A DNA stretch of 64,000 nt from Acanthococcus lagerstroemiae. Lineage: Eukaryota > Arthropoda > Insecta > Hemiptera > Eriococcidae. The notes beneath the pieces were generated by a model that worked only from the letters and a program-made list of their open reading frames with translations, was not told the origin of the DNA and ran no database searches. Location of the stretch: assembly GCA_031841125.1 (NCBI GenBank), contig CM063106.1, positions 16,554,001 through 16,618,000 of the forward strand, read 5' to 3'. The position numbers and the translations under genes are program-made. This document shows positions 21,950 to 34,066 of the stretch, piece by piece. Position 1 is the first letter of the stretch; every line of letters starts with the position of its first letter.

Positions 21950-22218
21950 TAAAATATTTTAGATTATCCCAAATTCCAAATTTGTTTATGCTTTTCAAAA
22001 CTTCATTAAGACTCTTAAAACAGTACTTTAACTCATTCAGATTCTCAAAACAATGTTTAAAACTATTTAACACTTTTCTCCAGACTCGTTCAAGTATAAT
22101 CTCAAGCCTGATTCAAACTAGAAATTTTTCCAGACAAGTTTTATTTGAAGTTCTATAAAAGACTTCATTCAGACTCGCTCAGTAACTTTTAGACCTGTTT
22201 CAGATCTGTTTAGGACTC
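21950..22218. repeat. GAGTCT short-period tract 3
   Basis: AGACTC/AAGACTT words recur at about 10-12-bp steps (for example TTCATTAAGACTCTTAAAACAG, TTCATTCAGACTCGCTCAG). It continues after the MITE at 22219-22370 as TAGGACTCTCTTAGTCTTGTTTGAGACTTG. The repeat unit is the reverse-complement type of the tracts at 5.0 and 23.5 kb. Confidence 0.55.
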
Positions 22219-22370
22219 CAGGGGCGTAGCCACCCCCTTTGACATCAGCCGAAAATGTGAAAAAATTAAAATTTATTCTGGTAATAGTAAGTATTACACC
22301 TGTAATGTTGTAAAAGTGAAACGAACCTCTCCCCCCTCCCCGCTTCATACCAAGTCTGGCTACGCCACTG
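22219..22370. mobile_element. hAT-type MITE with perfect 8-bp target duplication
   Basis: 152 bp with inverted ends CAGGGGCGTAGCCA and (reverse complement of the right end) CAGTGGCGTAGCCA. TAGGACTC is present at 22211-22218 and again at 22371-22378. The 8-bp duplication and CAG...CTG ends are hAT features. It inserted into periodic tract 3. A related, more diverged element is at 43343-43540. Confidence 0.9.
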
Positions 22371-22378
22371 TAGGACTC

Positions 22379-23335
22379 TCTTAGTCTTGTTTGAGACTTG
22401 ATACTCATACAGACACACTGAAGAGGTTAGAATTAAACAGGCACTTACCATTTTACTCCAACTACGAAAACAGGCAAAACACTGTACATGGGTGCAGCTC
22501 TTTTGCGAGAATCGTTGCCGTCGCTTAAATTGAAGGAGACATTCGGCAAGTGTCACTTCTGATTCTTACTTGGCCGTTGGTTGCAGCGTCAAAATTGTTC
22601 TGAAGTCTATGTGAAAGTGAAGAAAAGTGCAGCGATGGAATGCGCCTTAGAGGGAAAAAATGCCATATGCCATACTATGCTGGTTCAAATAAAACAAAAT
22701 TTCCACTACGAATGAAGGGGGTAAAATCAAAACAGACACTAGCCAAGAAGAATGGTCGATACGTCTACGAAGAGAAATACAACTTCGAATATCATAGTCC
22801 GTATGAAGAATGGTTTTGAATGCTGATGTTAGTAAGTACGAAAAAGAAGTTCTGTAAGGTCATGCATTTGAAAACAATACCTTGTTTCTCAGATTTTCTC
22901 GTCATGACCATCTCGTAGTACTTTTTTCGCTCTATCAACGGACGTCTAACCTTGTTTTCCGCCTGTGAGCCTTGCAGGATGCTTTGGTACATGTTCGCAG
23001 GATATCGTGGCAAAATTTGAGCTGTATTAGCGCGTTAAATGCCAAGACATCAATTTTTCGAGTATTTTTCTGTTCACAACTTTAAACACATTATTCTCGA
23101 AATGAAGATTTCACATCCTCAAACTTCAGCTGCTATTCCTTGTAAAATAATTACTGATATATACATTGAGAATCAAAGCTGTTGCCCTAGCCTTGCTTTC
23201 CATTTTTTTAAAGCAAGTGTCGGTTTCGATTCCAATATCTTCATTTATAACCCTATGAAGCTCTTTAAGCTTTTCCATTCTTACTTATTATTTTCTACGA
23301 CTCCTTCAAACTAATCTGAGTTTATCATTAACGGT
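22379..23335. other. Non-coding DNA
   Basis: No recognised gene or RNA. ORFs up to 96 codons overlap the MITE and tract edges and carry no domain. Confidence 0.4.
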
Positions 23336-23770
23336 TTTCGTCAGCGGGTTTGGAAAAATCTAAAACATCTCAATCAAGCCTATATTAGTTGTAAATGCGT
23401 CCGGAAGAATCTCAAGAAGCCATGCGACTACTCTAAGCTTGATTGGATTTTTTCAGATTGTCCTATGCTCGATTAAATTGAGTCCGGAAAAGCTTTACGA
23501 ATAGTCTAAAACTTGTCTGATGAGTCTCAAAAAGTCTGAACGAGTCCAAAAGAGTCTCAAACTGGTAACCGTTTCAAGAAAATGTCTTAGCGAATCGAAA
23601 AAAAGTTCCAAAAAGATCTTCAATGGCCCAAAAAATCTAAAACTAAAAAATAAATACTTCAGTAGCACTAGTATAGTCTTAAGCAAGTCTGGAGGAGTGT
23701 CGAAGAGTATAAAAAGTGTTTCGAAAAATCTGAAACATTGCTGTAGGAGTATTAAATAAGTGTTTAACAA
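23336..23770. repeat. GAGTCT short-period tract 4 (about 10-bp period)
   Basis: The clearest example is 23506-23560, where GTCTNNNNNN units follow one another at 9-11-bp steps (GTCTGATGA, GTCTCAAAAA, GTCTGAACGA, GTCCAAAAGA, GTCTCAAACT). The antisense ORF 23495-23770 is a Leu/Phe-rich by-product of this repetition. Confidence 0.65.
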
Positions 23771-25945
23771 TCACAAGCAAACCTGTAAGAGCCTTGAATT
23801 TATTTAATGAAACTGCATTTAATAATCAGCTCATCAGACAAACCCTGAACATCAAAATTATTTTTCAATATTCAATAAAATTTTATTTTCATGTGAAACC
23901 ACAAAATTTTTGCTAGGACCATTATCAAAATTCAGAAAACTTCTCTCTTTTTTCCATCTCGGTACTCATGAAACAAAATTTGCAAGTTCTGATGCCAAGA
24001 AAGGGAGACTGGGTTAAACTACATCAGGAAATCCGTTCCTGAGGAAAGCAATGCACAGAATCAAAGCTGATAGAATAGTATAAAATCGAAAAGATGTAGG
24101 CAATTTAAAAGCCCGACTGTTAGGAAGACCCGGGCCCACAAGGTCTTTCAAAAATGCTCCGGCCTCGGGGATCCCTCCTCTACTACTCTCTTCATCAAAT
24201 CGCAAAAATTGTTCTACAGATTCTAAAATTTACTGGAGGAGTTCTCAAGAACAATTTTTATTATTGTTTCGTCGTTCTGGTAAAATACGTATAACTATAT
24301 TTCATAGAATTATTTCGGGGGCTTTGTATCTACAGGCCTGATTACAGATACTGGACCCTCACCAAGGAGCACTTGCTCATTTTGAGTAGTTCAGCAGCAA
24401 CGGATGTTAAGTAATGGTTGTGAACAGTATCTACTGCCATCAGCGAGTGTAGAGAGGCCACTTGTTCTATGGTTCTCCTTTTACCTTCAAGTTCACTTTG
24501 AATACGCTTGAAAATTCCACAAAAATCAAGGGGAAATAACCAATTTTGGCTAATTCTGAGACCTACATAAGAAAAACAAAGAAAGATGCAACTAAAAAAA
24601 TGAAAGAAAGGTTTCCAAATCTTGTCCCTTTGTACCAGTTCTCTTGATCATATAATATCCCAATAGTTGATCATTGATCATTTTGATAATAAAGGAGTAA
24701 TAATGAATTTTCACGTGCTAAGAGATTGGCACACTGACATGGCAAAGGTATGTCGGTGTTGCCAACCTTATATCATGAGCAAACTTAATATTACCACTTT
24801 CTTATCAATATGCAACTGCTAGAACATAATCAACGCCACTGCGTACTGTGTTTCTGTTTCTTAATTACGGTGCACTAGAGGGAAAGGAAGAGCCTAAATG
24901 GGGTTGTTCAATCTTTGAAGGATTCTGTATCATTCACGAAGCTTTGCACCCCTTACTATGTAAAACATAAACTATGACGACCATTTTATTTTCAATGTTA
25001 TTGAATTTTGATTTACAAGATTTCGCATTTTCTCTCACTATAAATTTTGGAGCACAAAATTTCAGGTTCAATAATGTCCCCCCTCCCCCTCTTCCAGATA
25101 TAATAAAGATTTGGCAAATGTAATGAAATAGATTTTCAGCCAGAAAAATCAAGTCTACCATCTGCAAAGCAAAATTTTAAGTGTTACTTTTTTTCTGTTT
25201 TGTTTATTTATTTGCTGACGTCAAAAATGTTCGCCACATAGGAAATTGAATTTTCAGCTGAAAAAATTCACATTTTCAGAAGGCCATGTTGTGTCACGGA
25301 AAAAGTGGAAGGAAATATTGGAAACACACGTAACAAAAATATTGGAAAAGTGAAAAAGAATTATTACCTCGTCTTATCGACGACTTGAAGGTCGACTTCA
25401 CCATGGGCAAAGAATGAAAACTAAGTTAGGTATTTAGTACAAAAATAGAGCACGAGGAAGCTCTATCGATTATTGTTTAACAATAGGAAGTTGAAATTGG
25501 TCTTAACTAATCCTCAAAACAGAAGTTTTCAATTCCCTACGTCTCCTTTTGAATCTTAAAATTTAAACTGACCCCTTGGAAAATTTATGTGAGAAGGCCG
25601 ACAAAACCCTCAGAATAACAGCAGTTAAAAGAGTTCAAAGTAGACGTACTGACATGAATGTATGCATGGAATACTGTCTTGATATTGGTGGACCAGTCCA
25701 TATGGGCAGTCGAAATGATGTTGATAAAATGGGCACAAATGTTTTGTCGGGAACATAGCTTCAGGAAATTGGGTATCGGGTAAATGGACTCGGGGAAGAA
25801 TTTTGGGAGAATATCTTGTTGGGGAAATGGACTATCAGGCATTTGAACTCGGGCAATTGTCTTGAAACCCCTTTCTCACTTTCTGTGTTGAGCCCTACAC
25901 TTCAAGTATCTCCTGTATTATTTTTTCTTCATATTCTTTTATGAT
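23771..25945. other. Non-coding DNA
   Basis: AT-rich with no convincing exon. A G/C-rich patch near 24120-24180 (CCCGGGCCC, CCTCGGGGATCCC) looks repeat-derived. Confidence 0.4.
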
Positions 25946-25949
25946 AAAT

Positions 25950-26190
25950 GCGGCGGAGAGCATGATAATCGCGAATGTCCCGAGAAACGTGATTTCAGAG
26001 CGCCAATTTGGATTCCGTCCCAAGCATACCACTATAGATCAGGTCCACAGGGTCAGCACAACAATGAGATAAGCTTTGGAGGACAAGAAATTTTGCCCTG
26101 CTGCATTTCTTGATGTGAGACAGGCGTTTGACAAGGTCGAGATCCCTGGTTTACTGCACAAATTCAGTCGACATCTTTCTGTTCCGTACG
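25950..26190 (+). pseudogene. Jockey/CR1-type reverse transcriptase fragment
   Basis: The plus strand reads SERQFGFRPKHTTIDQVHRV, then after an in-frame stop ALEDKKFCPAAFLDVRQAFD followed by KVEIPGLLHK. These are RT fingers and palm motif A (LDVxxAFDKV), in the Jockey/CR1 style rather than the RTE style of the LINE that follows. It stops abruptly near 26190. It is a short dead fragment. Confidence 0.75.
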
Positions 26191-26454
26191 GGGGAATGTT
26201 ACCAATAATAATAACTCCGGAATTAGTGACAATAACCCCTTCATGACTGCATGGCAGGCCATCCACGTGACCTCCCATGATCATATGTCTAGGTGAATGC
26301 CCCTAGGCAGTTCCTAAACAACTTAAACTTTGGAAGAAAGGAGGAAAAAATCAAACAGCCTGCAAAAACTTATTGTCCATCAAGTTCAAGGAAATGCCGG
26401 GGCAAAAAAGTAAAATAAGGTTAAAGGAGGGGAGGAAGGGCAAGACCCTCCCTA

Positions 26455-27280
26455 CAAATCTTGTAATACAATTGCCAAGGTCTTGTGGCCGAATCCAGGT
26501 TACACGAACTTGAAAAAACACTGGAGAAGATAAAGTGGGATGTGATTGGATTATCAGAAATACGAAGGGAAGGGGAGAAAATGATAGACAGGGAGAATGG
26601 AAATCTTTTATACTTTTGGACAAACTAGTGGCCACAGAGGGATGGGCTTTTATGTGAACAAGAAATGGGGTGCAAAAATAGTCATGATAAAAGGAGTTTT
26701 AGAGAGGATTGCAGTATTGAAACTAGATATGGATGGAAAGGGAAACTGCTATCAATAATTCAGGTGTATGCGTTTACCAATGTGGCTCCAGTGGAGGAGG
26801 TAGAGGACTTTTTCAAGTTAGTGGAAGAAACAATAATAAGAGAGAGGGGATATCACACAATAGCGATGGGAGACTGGAATGCAAGGGTAGGAGAAGACTC
26901 TCCTCAGTCACAAGTTCTGGGGGAATTTGGAATCGGGGAAACTAACGAAAATGGAGAACGGTGAATTGAAGTGGCGTTAGGGCAGAATTTAAAAATTGTG
27001 AATACCTTTTGGAACAAACCTTTAAAGAAAAAATGGACTTGGCAATCACCTGATAAAACAAGGTGCGAATTGGACCTTTTTCTCATAAACGACCTGAGAA
27101 TGGTGAAGAAATTCGAAATTATAAACAAATTTGAGTTTTCATCAGACCATAGGTTGATGAGAGTAAACGTGGACTTCGCCCATGACCCCACGAATAGCAG
27201 GAAAAAGGAAGCGAAGAGGAAATGGATTATACCAGTGTATAGATGGGAGGAGGCGAACAATGCTCGAGTTGGAGCTGGCT
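26455..27280 (+). pseudogene. LINE endonuclease (exonuclease-endonuclease-phosphatase fold), broken
   Basis: Segments in more than one frame encode the apurinic-type endonuclease. It starts with an N-terminal WDVIGLSEIRR motif near 26540. AMGDWNARVGE follows at about 26860 (Asp codon near 26872), then W TWQSPDKTRCELDLFLI near 27030-27090 and FSSDHRLMRV near 27135-27160 with the catalytic His near 27148. A stop at 26962-26964 interrupts the frame between GETNENGER and IEVALGQ. In active elements this enzyme nicks target DNA for target-primed reverse transcription. Confidence 0.85.
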
Positions 27281-28690
27281 AAAGATATTTTCTTTCCTGG
27301 ACTACAAGAGGAATGCGATTGGAAGGAGGACGCCATGAATGGGGTAGTGAAGATGGTTGGAGAAACGAAGCCTAGGCCAACAATCAACAGCAAGATTAGC
27401 GTGGAAACAAAAGGCCTTATCGATAGAAGAACTGACTTAAGGAGCAAAGACAACCTGACTCAGAGGGACCAAATAGAATTGTGCGAAATTAAGAAAGTAA
27501 TTAGAAGAAAAATCAAAAGGGATATCAGAGAGTATTACCAGGAAATGATTGCAGAAATATTGGAGGAAAGTGGATCAAGCAAGAAGATGCATAAGGCTTT
27601 GATAAACGAGAAAAATTTGCTCTCAGCTATCAAAGCAAAAAATTCTAGAATTATGCTGTATGGTAGGGAAAAGATAATTAAAAAGGCCACTGAATTTTTC
27701 AAGGAACTTTACGCAAGCGAAAACAACAGGGAAGCAAAAGAAGTTGGGGGTAACCTTGGGAAGAACAACATAAGGATAAGAGGAGGAATCCAAGAGGGAT
27801 AAGTGGACGAAGGAAGGAGAGGAGCGGAAAATACACCAGGTTCTCTGAGAGAAGAAGCTTGGAAAGTCCTAGTAACAGCAAAAAAGGGTAAAGTCACAGG
27901 GCCAGATGGAATGGAGAATGAGATATTAAGAATTCTAACAAATGCTCTTGCGCCATTTATGTCAGAACTTTTCAACAGATTGGTCAAAACAGGCTTTACA
28001 CCGAAACAATGGCATCAAACTAAAATAATATTGCTACATAAAAAAGGCGATAGAAGCGAGCTAAATAATTATAGGCGAATAAGCCTGACTTCGAATATAA
28101 GCAAACTTTTCGGTAAAATAGTGAAAAAAATAATAATCGGAATTTTGGACTGAAATCAACCAAGGGAGCAAGCCCGGTTCAGGAAGCGGTATTCAACGAT
28201 TGACCACATTGTCACCGTGAATCAGATTTTGGAAAAAACAAGAGAGTGTTACCATTGGGACTCATGTTTATTGATTATAACAAGGCATTCGATTCGGTTC
28301 ATCATTGGGCGGTGGGGATGCGTTGTCTAAGCAGGGGGTGATATTATAAGAGTACTCAGAAGATGTACGAGAAAACAAAAGCGTACGTAAGATTGGACAG
28401 GGTTGGGGAAGTCTTTAATATTAAGAAAGGGTTAAAACAGGGGGAACCACTCTCCCCAAACCTTATTCAATGCAGTCTTGGAGGAAGTCTTCAAAAAATT
28501 GAAATGGGAGGAAAATAAACGGTCAATGGTTGAATAACCTACGCTTCGCCGACGATATAATATTAATGAGTAACAATCTAGAAGAGCTGAAAAATGTGGT
28601 AGAAGAGCTCAGTATCGAAAGCGATAGAATGGGGCTGACAATGAACATCTCCAAGACTAAAGTAATGACTAACCTAGGATGCGAAGAGTT
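27182..28690 (+). pseudogene. LINE linker and reverse transcriptase N-terminal and palm region, broken
   Basis: A 206-codon ORF (27182-27802) holds the Lys/Glu-rich linker between endonuclease and RT. After a stop, 27803-28153 encodes KGKVTGPDGMENEILR and KKGDRSELNNYRRISL (RT fingers). A stop replaces an expected Trp/Gly position near 28152. Palm motif A (FIDYNKAFDSV) lies near 28265-28300 and motif C, LRFADDIILMSN, at 28542-28577 (FADD at 28545-28556). Several frame changes occur between 28153 and 28530, so no active RT is possible. Confidence 0.88.
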
Positions 28691-28819
28691 TCAGGTAATG
28701 GTGTGGTGGGACGTATGGCGATGCACGCATGCCAAAGTAGCCCCTATGACACCGCACCCCCGGCCCCGGAGACTACCCTTTCGAGTATCGCATCAGTGAC
28801 TGGAGGGGGTTTCAGGTAA
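28688..28819. mobile_element. 110-bp insertion with 11-bp target duplication inside the LINE
   Basis: GTTTCAGGTAA is present at 28688-28698 and again at 28809-28819. Removing the 110 bp between them plus one repeat leaves the LINE frame reading straight through, so this is a later insertion. The insert starts TGGTGTGGTGGGACG and contains GGCGATGCACGCATGCCAAA. The same words occur at 62434-62470. An 11-bp duplication suggests LINE-mobilised DNA (SINE-like), but no poly-A or polymerase III boxes are evident. Confidence 0.75.
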
Positions 28820-29456
28820 GAGGGGAAGATATAGAAATTGTCAAGGAATATAAGTACTTGGGCCAAATGATCGCCTTCGAAGACAGGGGAAAAGTGGAGC
28901 TAGGGGCGAAGACTACTAAAGCGTGGAAAAACTTTTGGGCTCACGGGACACTTCTTAAAGATAACCTACCACTAAAAACGAAAATCAAAATATTAGAGCA
29001 ATGTGTGATACCAACTCTCGCGTACGGAGCCCAATACTGGTCATTGACTAAAAGGCAACACGAAAAATTGAGGATAACGTACTTTAGAATATGTTGCTTA
29101 GCGTAATGAAGGTTAGAATCAAGGACAGGATTAAGCTAGAAGAAATAGTTAAAGCGCCACAGGACCCAAAGATATAGACTGGAGGGTCAAAAAATTGAAA
29201 CTGAGCTTTGCAGGACATATGGTGAGGAGAGAAGAGAAATGGGGCAGATTAGCAGAGGCATGGTCGCCTAGGGAATGGAAAAGGAAAAGGAGTAGGCCGC
29301 CCACAAGATGGAGAAGGGAAATTGTAAAATCTTTTGGAATTCTATTGTGAAGAATAGGAAGGGATAGGGGGTGGTGGAGAAGGACGATAAGAGCGCATGA
29401 CCGTCTATGGGCGCGTTCAGTGGCGTCAGCACTCCTCGCACATCCGAACAAGGTGT
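28820..29456 (+). pseudogene. LINE C-terminal region, broken
   Basis: Continues the RT thumb and C-terminal part: EIVKEYKYLGQMIAFEDRG, LPLKTKIKILEQCVIPTLAYG with QYWSLTKRQHEKLR, a stop near 29104, then DRIKLEEIVK, FAGHMVRREEKWGRLAEAW, RPPTRWRREI and RGWWRRTIRAHDRLW. These conserved C-terminal blocks follow the RT in RTE-type elements. Two or more stops or frameshifts are present. Confidence 0.85.
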
Positions 29457-29465
29457 TAAATAAAA

Positions 29466-32225
29466 AATAAAAAATAAAATAAATTTAAATAAAAATTCGT
29501 TTATATCCCCTCTAATTCTCCTTCTCATTATTTTGTTGAGTTCAGTTAGTTATTTTTTCTCTTTACCATTTTTCTGCTTTTTGATCTTCAAATCTACTTG
29601 TGCTTTACACACATGAAAATGATTTTGAGTCATTTCTCCGTTCACTCTTTGCCTGTACATAGTTAAACGCGAAGGCAGTTAAGTCGATCTCGCGTCGCCG
29701 CGGACATACCCGTGTAATTACATTAAATTTTCTAAAGAGTCATGGTCGAGGCGTGCTTAAAAATGATTATATCCTATAAGTACTTTCGGTGCGGGTGCAT
29801 GAAGTAGGTGTTTAATCGTGACGTATTGATAATCTTCTTAGAAGGGTGTATATAACTATTGTTTCAAACAGTAGGCGTTCTACGGATTTATTTTAATACA
29901 ATACATAGACAGAAATGTACAAGATTTGACGCTGTAAGAATCGCGCGAAGGTAACTTAACTTGTTTTCGGTGGCCGGTGTTGATAACAGAATGCCTTCGG
30001 AAGGTTTAACATAACGGAAAAAAATCACATTACTGTCGAAACACGAACGTTAAAAAACAGAAACACCGTTTTTTACTATTCCCAGATAGTATTTTAAGTC
30101 GTTTTAAAAAGTATTTGCCAGTCTTACATATTAGCTGTATGAGTACAGATAAGAAAAAATTTACGCCACCTTCGCTTGTCGTCACTCAGAATTCGCGAAA
30201 TACGTAAGTCACTCGTTGCTCGCAAATATTGAACGAAAGCCTTCGCCTCGCTTCGGCAAAAACAAGGCAGACATTTTCAGTACGAATGTCATACTCGGTT
30301 CTTTTAATTGCTAATGATAATTTTGCTTATCCGCGTAGTTTTTCTTTTTTTTTTTGTTTTTCATAAGCGATGAAAACGAGTTTCTTCCGTACTTCATAGT
30401 TTGGTAATTCCCGTATAGTTTTTGCCGATTTGAATAACAGGCGAAAAATGTTGAATGGCGTTAAGTTCTGGCAATTTCTGCCTGCGTAAGTTTGGATGCA
30501 AAATTTCTGGCTGAATTGTGAAGTCGGTTACGTGACTAGATTAGATGAAGTAGACATGTCTTTCTGCTCCCTTCAGTATTTTTCCATAATAACCTCATAC
30601 TTGACGCACATCATTAGGTTTTTGTATAGGCATACACGAATGCGGTTGCAGATATATCGCGCAGTTACTACCTATTATAGGTTCTTGCATAAAGAAATTA
30701 CAAAAAAGTTCCACACCAGCCGAACTGAATTTTCAAAATTACCCACACCAGCCCACACGCCAATCATATTTCATAACACTTTTTTAGGATTTCGTGCTGG
30801 AGAAATATGATATTAATGTTAACTTAAGCCGTAGGTATCGACTGAATTATAAGTGTATCGTATTACTTTTTCCCGCCTCTGCAAGCGACTGTAAAATATT
30901 CGCAGCCATTTTAATTTTCTAGCACTCGAGCTCGTTTAAACGTGAAGAAAATTCCTCCGATGAATCTGCCACTTCGTGTGAGTTTTCTACGTAATACTAT
31001 AATGTAATTATAATGTTTCGAAACTGCTGATAGATACATTGATATTTGATACATACGTATCGAACAGATAACTACGTTAAATTGCGAATAAATAAACCAA
31101 ACGCTGACACGCTGTTGTTCATATAGGAGGGGGAAAAAATCAAAGCTCAGCGTGCTATCGCGAAATGTGTATACATGCACCCCCAGCAGGGAAACAGAAA
31201 ACGGAAGCAAAACATCACGAAAACAGATTTACGAAATACGGGTCTGGATGACCAACTTAGCACCCCATCAAGAAAGCCCATTTACGCCGGACGCCCACCG
31301 AAGATCGAAAAAAGAAAAAAAAGGAGAAAAAAAAAGAAACAGCCTTTGTGATACGTCTGGCACCCTTTACTGCGTTTTTATATTTTACACCTTATTGTGA
31401 CCATCTAATTTCACGCACTTCGTGCTCGGTAAACACGATCGTTCGTTTTCAAAAGAACAGACCTACCTAGCTGCGCGGCTTCTTATTCGTCGAAACCCTT
31501 TTTTCAAGCCCGCCACATTAACGCGGATTTGGGCAACGGATAACAGAGATACGCCGAACATTTTCAGAAAAGGAAAAAGCAATGATCTGCCTATGTATAC
31601 GATATCACAATGGGTCGAAACAACCCATTTTTTGACGATTTCGCGCAGCCACAAGATCAACTAATTTTTCTCCTTATTTCTTGCAAATTCGTGTTCAGCT
31701 GTAAAATTTGTACAAGAACTGAGACATGCATACTCGGCACAACGTTTAGATAACGTTTAGACCACACGATATTTTCAGGATCTTCCGGGAAAACTGTATG
31801 TTTTCCTCAAGTTGTTTTAAGATATAAAAAAATTGTATGTACGCCTCTTCAATTAATCCATTTTAGTTCAGCGAATGTTCGCTTTAGAGTTCTTACATGT
31901 TACAAATTCGCAGTTTCTATCTTCGTTTTATTGTCTCTCTTTTTTCGATGTGCATTAATAACCCTTTCCTCGGAGGGGAGGGGACTCCAAAACCTTAGGT
32001 AGACCGATAGATACAACATTTAGTCGCTTAGCTGGTCTGACAATCTGAGACTGATACAGTTACTTCGGTATTCAGGGTCAGCTAGCCAGCTCTCTCGGCA
32101 GCCACACTTTCATTTTAAACACTGTAGCCTCTCCTTCATCTCTCTGGATTCAGAGTCATACCTAGACAAATTGACGGGTAGTAGATGAATCGATCGGTTA
32201 GTTAGACAGTCAATCAGTCGACAGG
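29466..32225. other. Non-coding DNA with CpG-rich stretches
   Basis: After the LINE tail, CpG is frequent at about 29.65-31.65 kb (for example TCGCGTCGCCGCGG at 29689-29702), with long AT stretches between. ORFs of 80-104 codons show no domain. No promoter motif or exon could be demonstrated. Confidence 0.4.
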
Positions 32226-32365
32226 AAAAAATTTTAAATAAAGGAAAAACAACACAGAAATTACAAGAAAACGTAACAAAAAAAGCAGACAAAAAGGAAA
32301 AAGTGTGAAAGAAGACAAACAGGTGAAAACTAACAAAATGAAACCAAGAAATGTCGAAAAGTAAA
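32226..32365. repeat. A-rich, T-poor tract
   Basis: Strongly A-biased on the plus strand with repeated GAAAAA, ACAAAAAGG and AAACA words and very few T. Similar to the larger tract at 35.05-35.64 kb. Confidence 0.5.
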
Positions 32366-32672
32366 GGGTATCATAAGGTAAAGTGGGGCACAGTGCAACA
32401 TAGGGCAAAATACAAAAGCAAAGTTCTATCATCCGGTAACAGCAAATTCTGTTATGGCCAATTTGGTAGGTTGATAACATTGAATTACAATCTTTCGATC
32501 GGATACTGCTGTCGTAAACACGATTTTTGTCGCTGTACAATTTAAAAAAAAAAGTAAACGACACTGATTTTTTGAATGTCAGTGTTCATTGAATTTCGCT
32601 GTGGAGTATATTGCAGCGCATATTTGCACCAACAACGTTAACAGAAGAACTTTTGAACTGAATTGAAAATTA

Positions 32673-32935
32673 GTCGTGCAGAAAATTTAGAACAAATTTT
32701 TCCGTCATGGAAAAAAAAAGTAAAAAATTACTCTGTTGTAAGGAGAAATATTTCAAAATTCTAAATGAAGCGTAGACAAGGACGAAACTATTGGGGGTGG
32801 GGAGTTGATTGGTCGTGTAGAACATTTAGAACACATTTTTCCATCGTGGGGAAAAAATGTCAAAAATTACTCTGCTGTAAGGAGAAATACTTAAAAATTC
32901 TAAATGACGCATAGACAGGGACAAGACTATCTGTT
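32673..32935. repeat. Tandem duplication, unit about 125 bp
   Basis: Copy 1 (about 32673-32796) and copy 2 (about 32812-32933) share TTAGAACANATTTTTCCNTC, AAAAATTACTCTGNTGTAAGGAGAAATA and AAATTCTAAATGANGC. Divergence is moderate, so the duplication is old. Confidence 0.75.
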
Positions 32936-33132
32936 CATTTGAATTTTTCATTCTTTATGAATGTTTGTTTATTTAATTGCTTTTTTTTTTCAACTTCAAA
33001 ATATTTCGATTATAAAATCGGAAAATGTTTAATTTTCTAAAAATTTTGTCTGCGAATTTTTAGTTTTCAAAAAATATTTGTCGGCAAATTTTTCTTCTCC
33101 ACCTCCCTAAACTAAAAGTCAAATTTCGTTTC
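32936..33132 (+). repeat. Local direct repeat, copy 1
   Basis: Matches 33859-34066: GAATTTTTCATTNTNNNNGAANGTTTGTTT, AAATTTTGTCTGNGAATTTTTAGTT, TTGTCGGCAAATTTTTCTTCTCCACC and AAACTNAAAGTCAANTTTC. The copies lie about 900 bp apart in the same orientation. Confidence 0.75.
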
Positions 33133-33858
33133 TGAAAATGGAGTACCCCGGACTTCTGTCAGAGACTAATCAGTCCAAAGCCGAAGATTTCAAGCTGAGT
33201 ATAGAACGTTATCTGAAAGGGTGAAACAAAGCTGAGATGTGGAAGACATTTCGAAAATCTGAAAGTCGGTAGCAAACGTTGAATTTCGAATTTCAATGCC
33301 TATTCTGTTTTTACTAGATTCTCTGTTTGACCTAGAGCCTAAAATTTAAGAAAGTTGATCATTTTATTAAAATCTAAAAGTTGAAAACAAAAGACTTATT
33401 TTCCAATGTCATAAACTGAGTCCGATAACAAAAATGTTCTATTGTTTGATTTACGAGCTTTGGTCCTGGTGAATATAGGAGGGAAATTTAGTCTGGAACA
33501 AAAATCAAAACACCATCTGTTTTTCCCATAAGAACGAAAGGGAGATTGTGGCACGGATTCCATAATCCGATCAACCTGATGAAACGTTGTAGGTTTTTTT
33601 TTTTATTTTATTGGAACCAGTATAGGAGACAAATCAGAGGAAATTCAGAAGAGAATATCACCAAGAGTAAATAATGACCACCTGAATGTATAAAGGAAGT
33701 TGTGTGTTCCTCTCAAGTATTCCTAACATCCTTCCAGCTTACCCTCCCAAACTAAGGTATGTGCATGTGCGCTAATGTGAGTATTTGAGGGATAAGGTCC
33801 CAATCGGCATTTACAGACTACCCCTAATAATTTGGCAGTCGGCAAGTTTTGAAACTGT
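33133..33858. other. Non-coding DNA between two local repeat copies
   Basis: No recognised feature apart from a T run at about 33595-33604. It is unique-looking sequence between the two direct repeats. Confidence 0.4.
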
Positions 33859-34066
33859 TCATCTGAATTTTTCATTTTCGAAGAACGTTTGTTTGTTTGG
33901 TTATTATTATCATAATTTTTCTCAATTGAAAAATATTTTATTAAAAAATCGGCAAATTTTCAATTTTTTAAAAATTTTGTCTGTGAATTTTTAGTTAAAA
34001 AAAAATTGTCGGCAAATTTTTCTTCTCCACCCCCCCTCCCCCCCTCCAAACTGAAAGTCAAGTTTC
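33859..34066 (+). repeat. Local direct repeat, copy 2
   Basis: Partner of 32936-33132, with an expanded pyrimidine run CCACCCCCCCTCCCCCCCTCC at its right side. The same GTCGGCAAATTTTTCTTCTCC core is intact. Confidence 0.75.

Larger units (their letters stand above)
26440..29465 (+). mobile_element. RTE-like LINE, nearly full length but inactivated
   Basis: An endonuclease, a linker and a reverse transcriptase lie in order on the plus strand, broken by stops and frameshifts and by a 110-bp insertion at 28699-28808. The C-terminal region has the YKYLGQMIAFEDRGK...LPLKTKIKILEQCVIPTLAYG layout and a terminal WSFAGH-like segment, read here as LSFAGHMVRREEKWGRLAEAW, followed by RPPTRWR. It ends in an A-rich AATAAA repeat tail (29457-29490), usual for RTE-type elements. 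The 5' end is indistinct around 26.40-26.45 kb. Confidence 0.9.

Noticed and set aside
23495..23770. 91-codon Leu/Phe-rich ORF as a small membrane protein
   Set aside because: It is a translation of the 10-bp periodic repeat tract.
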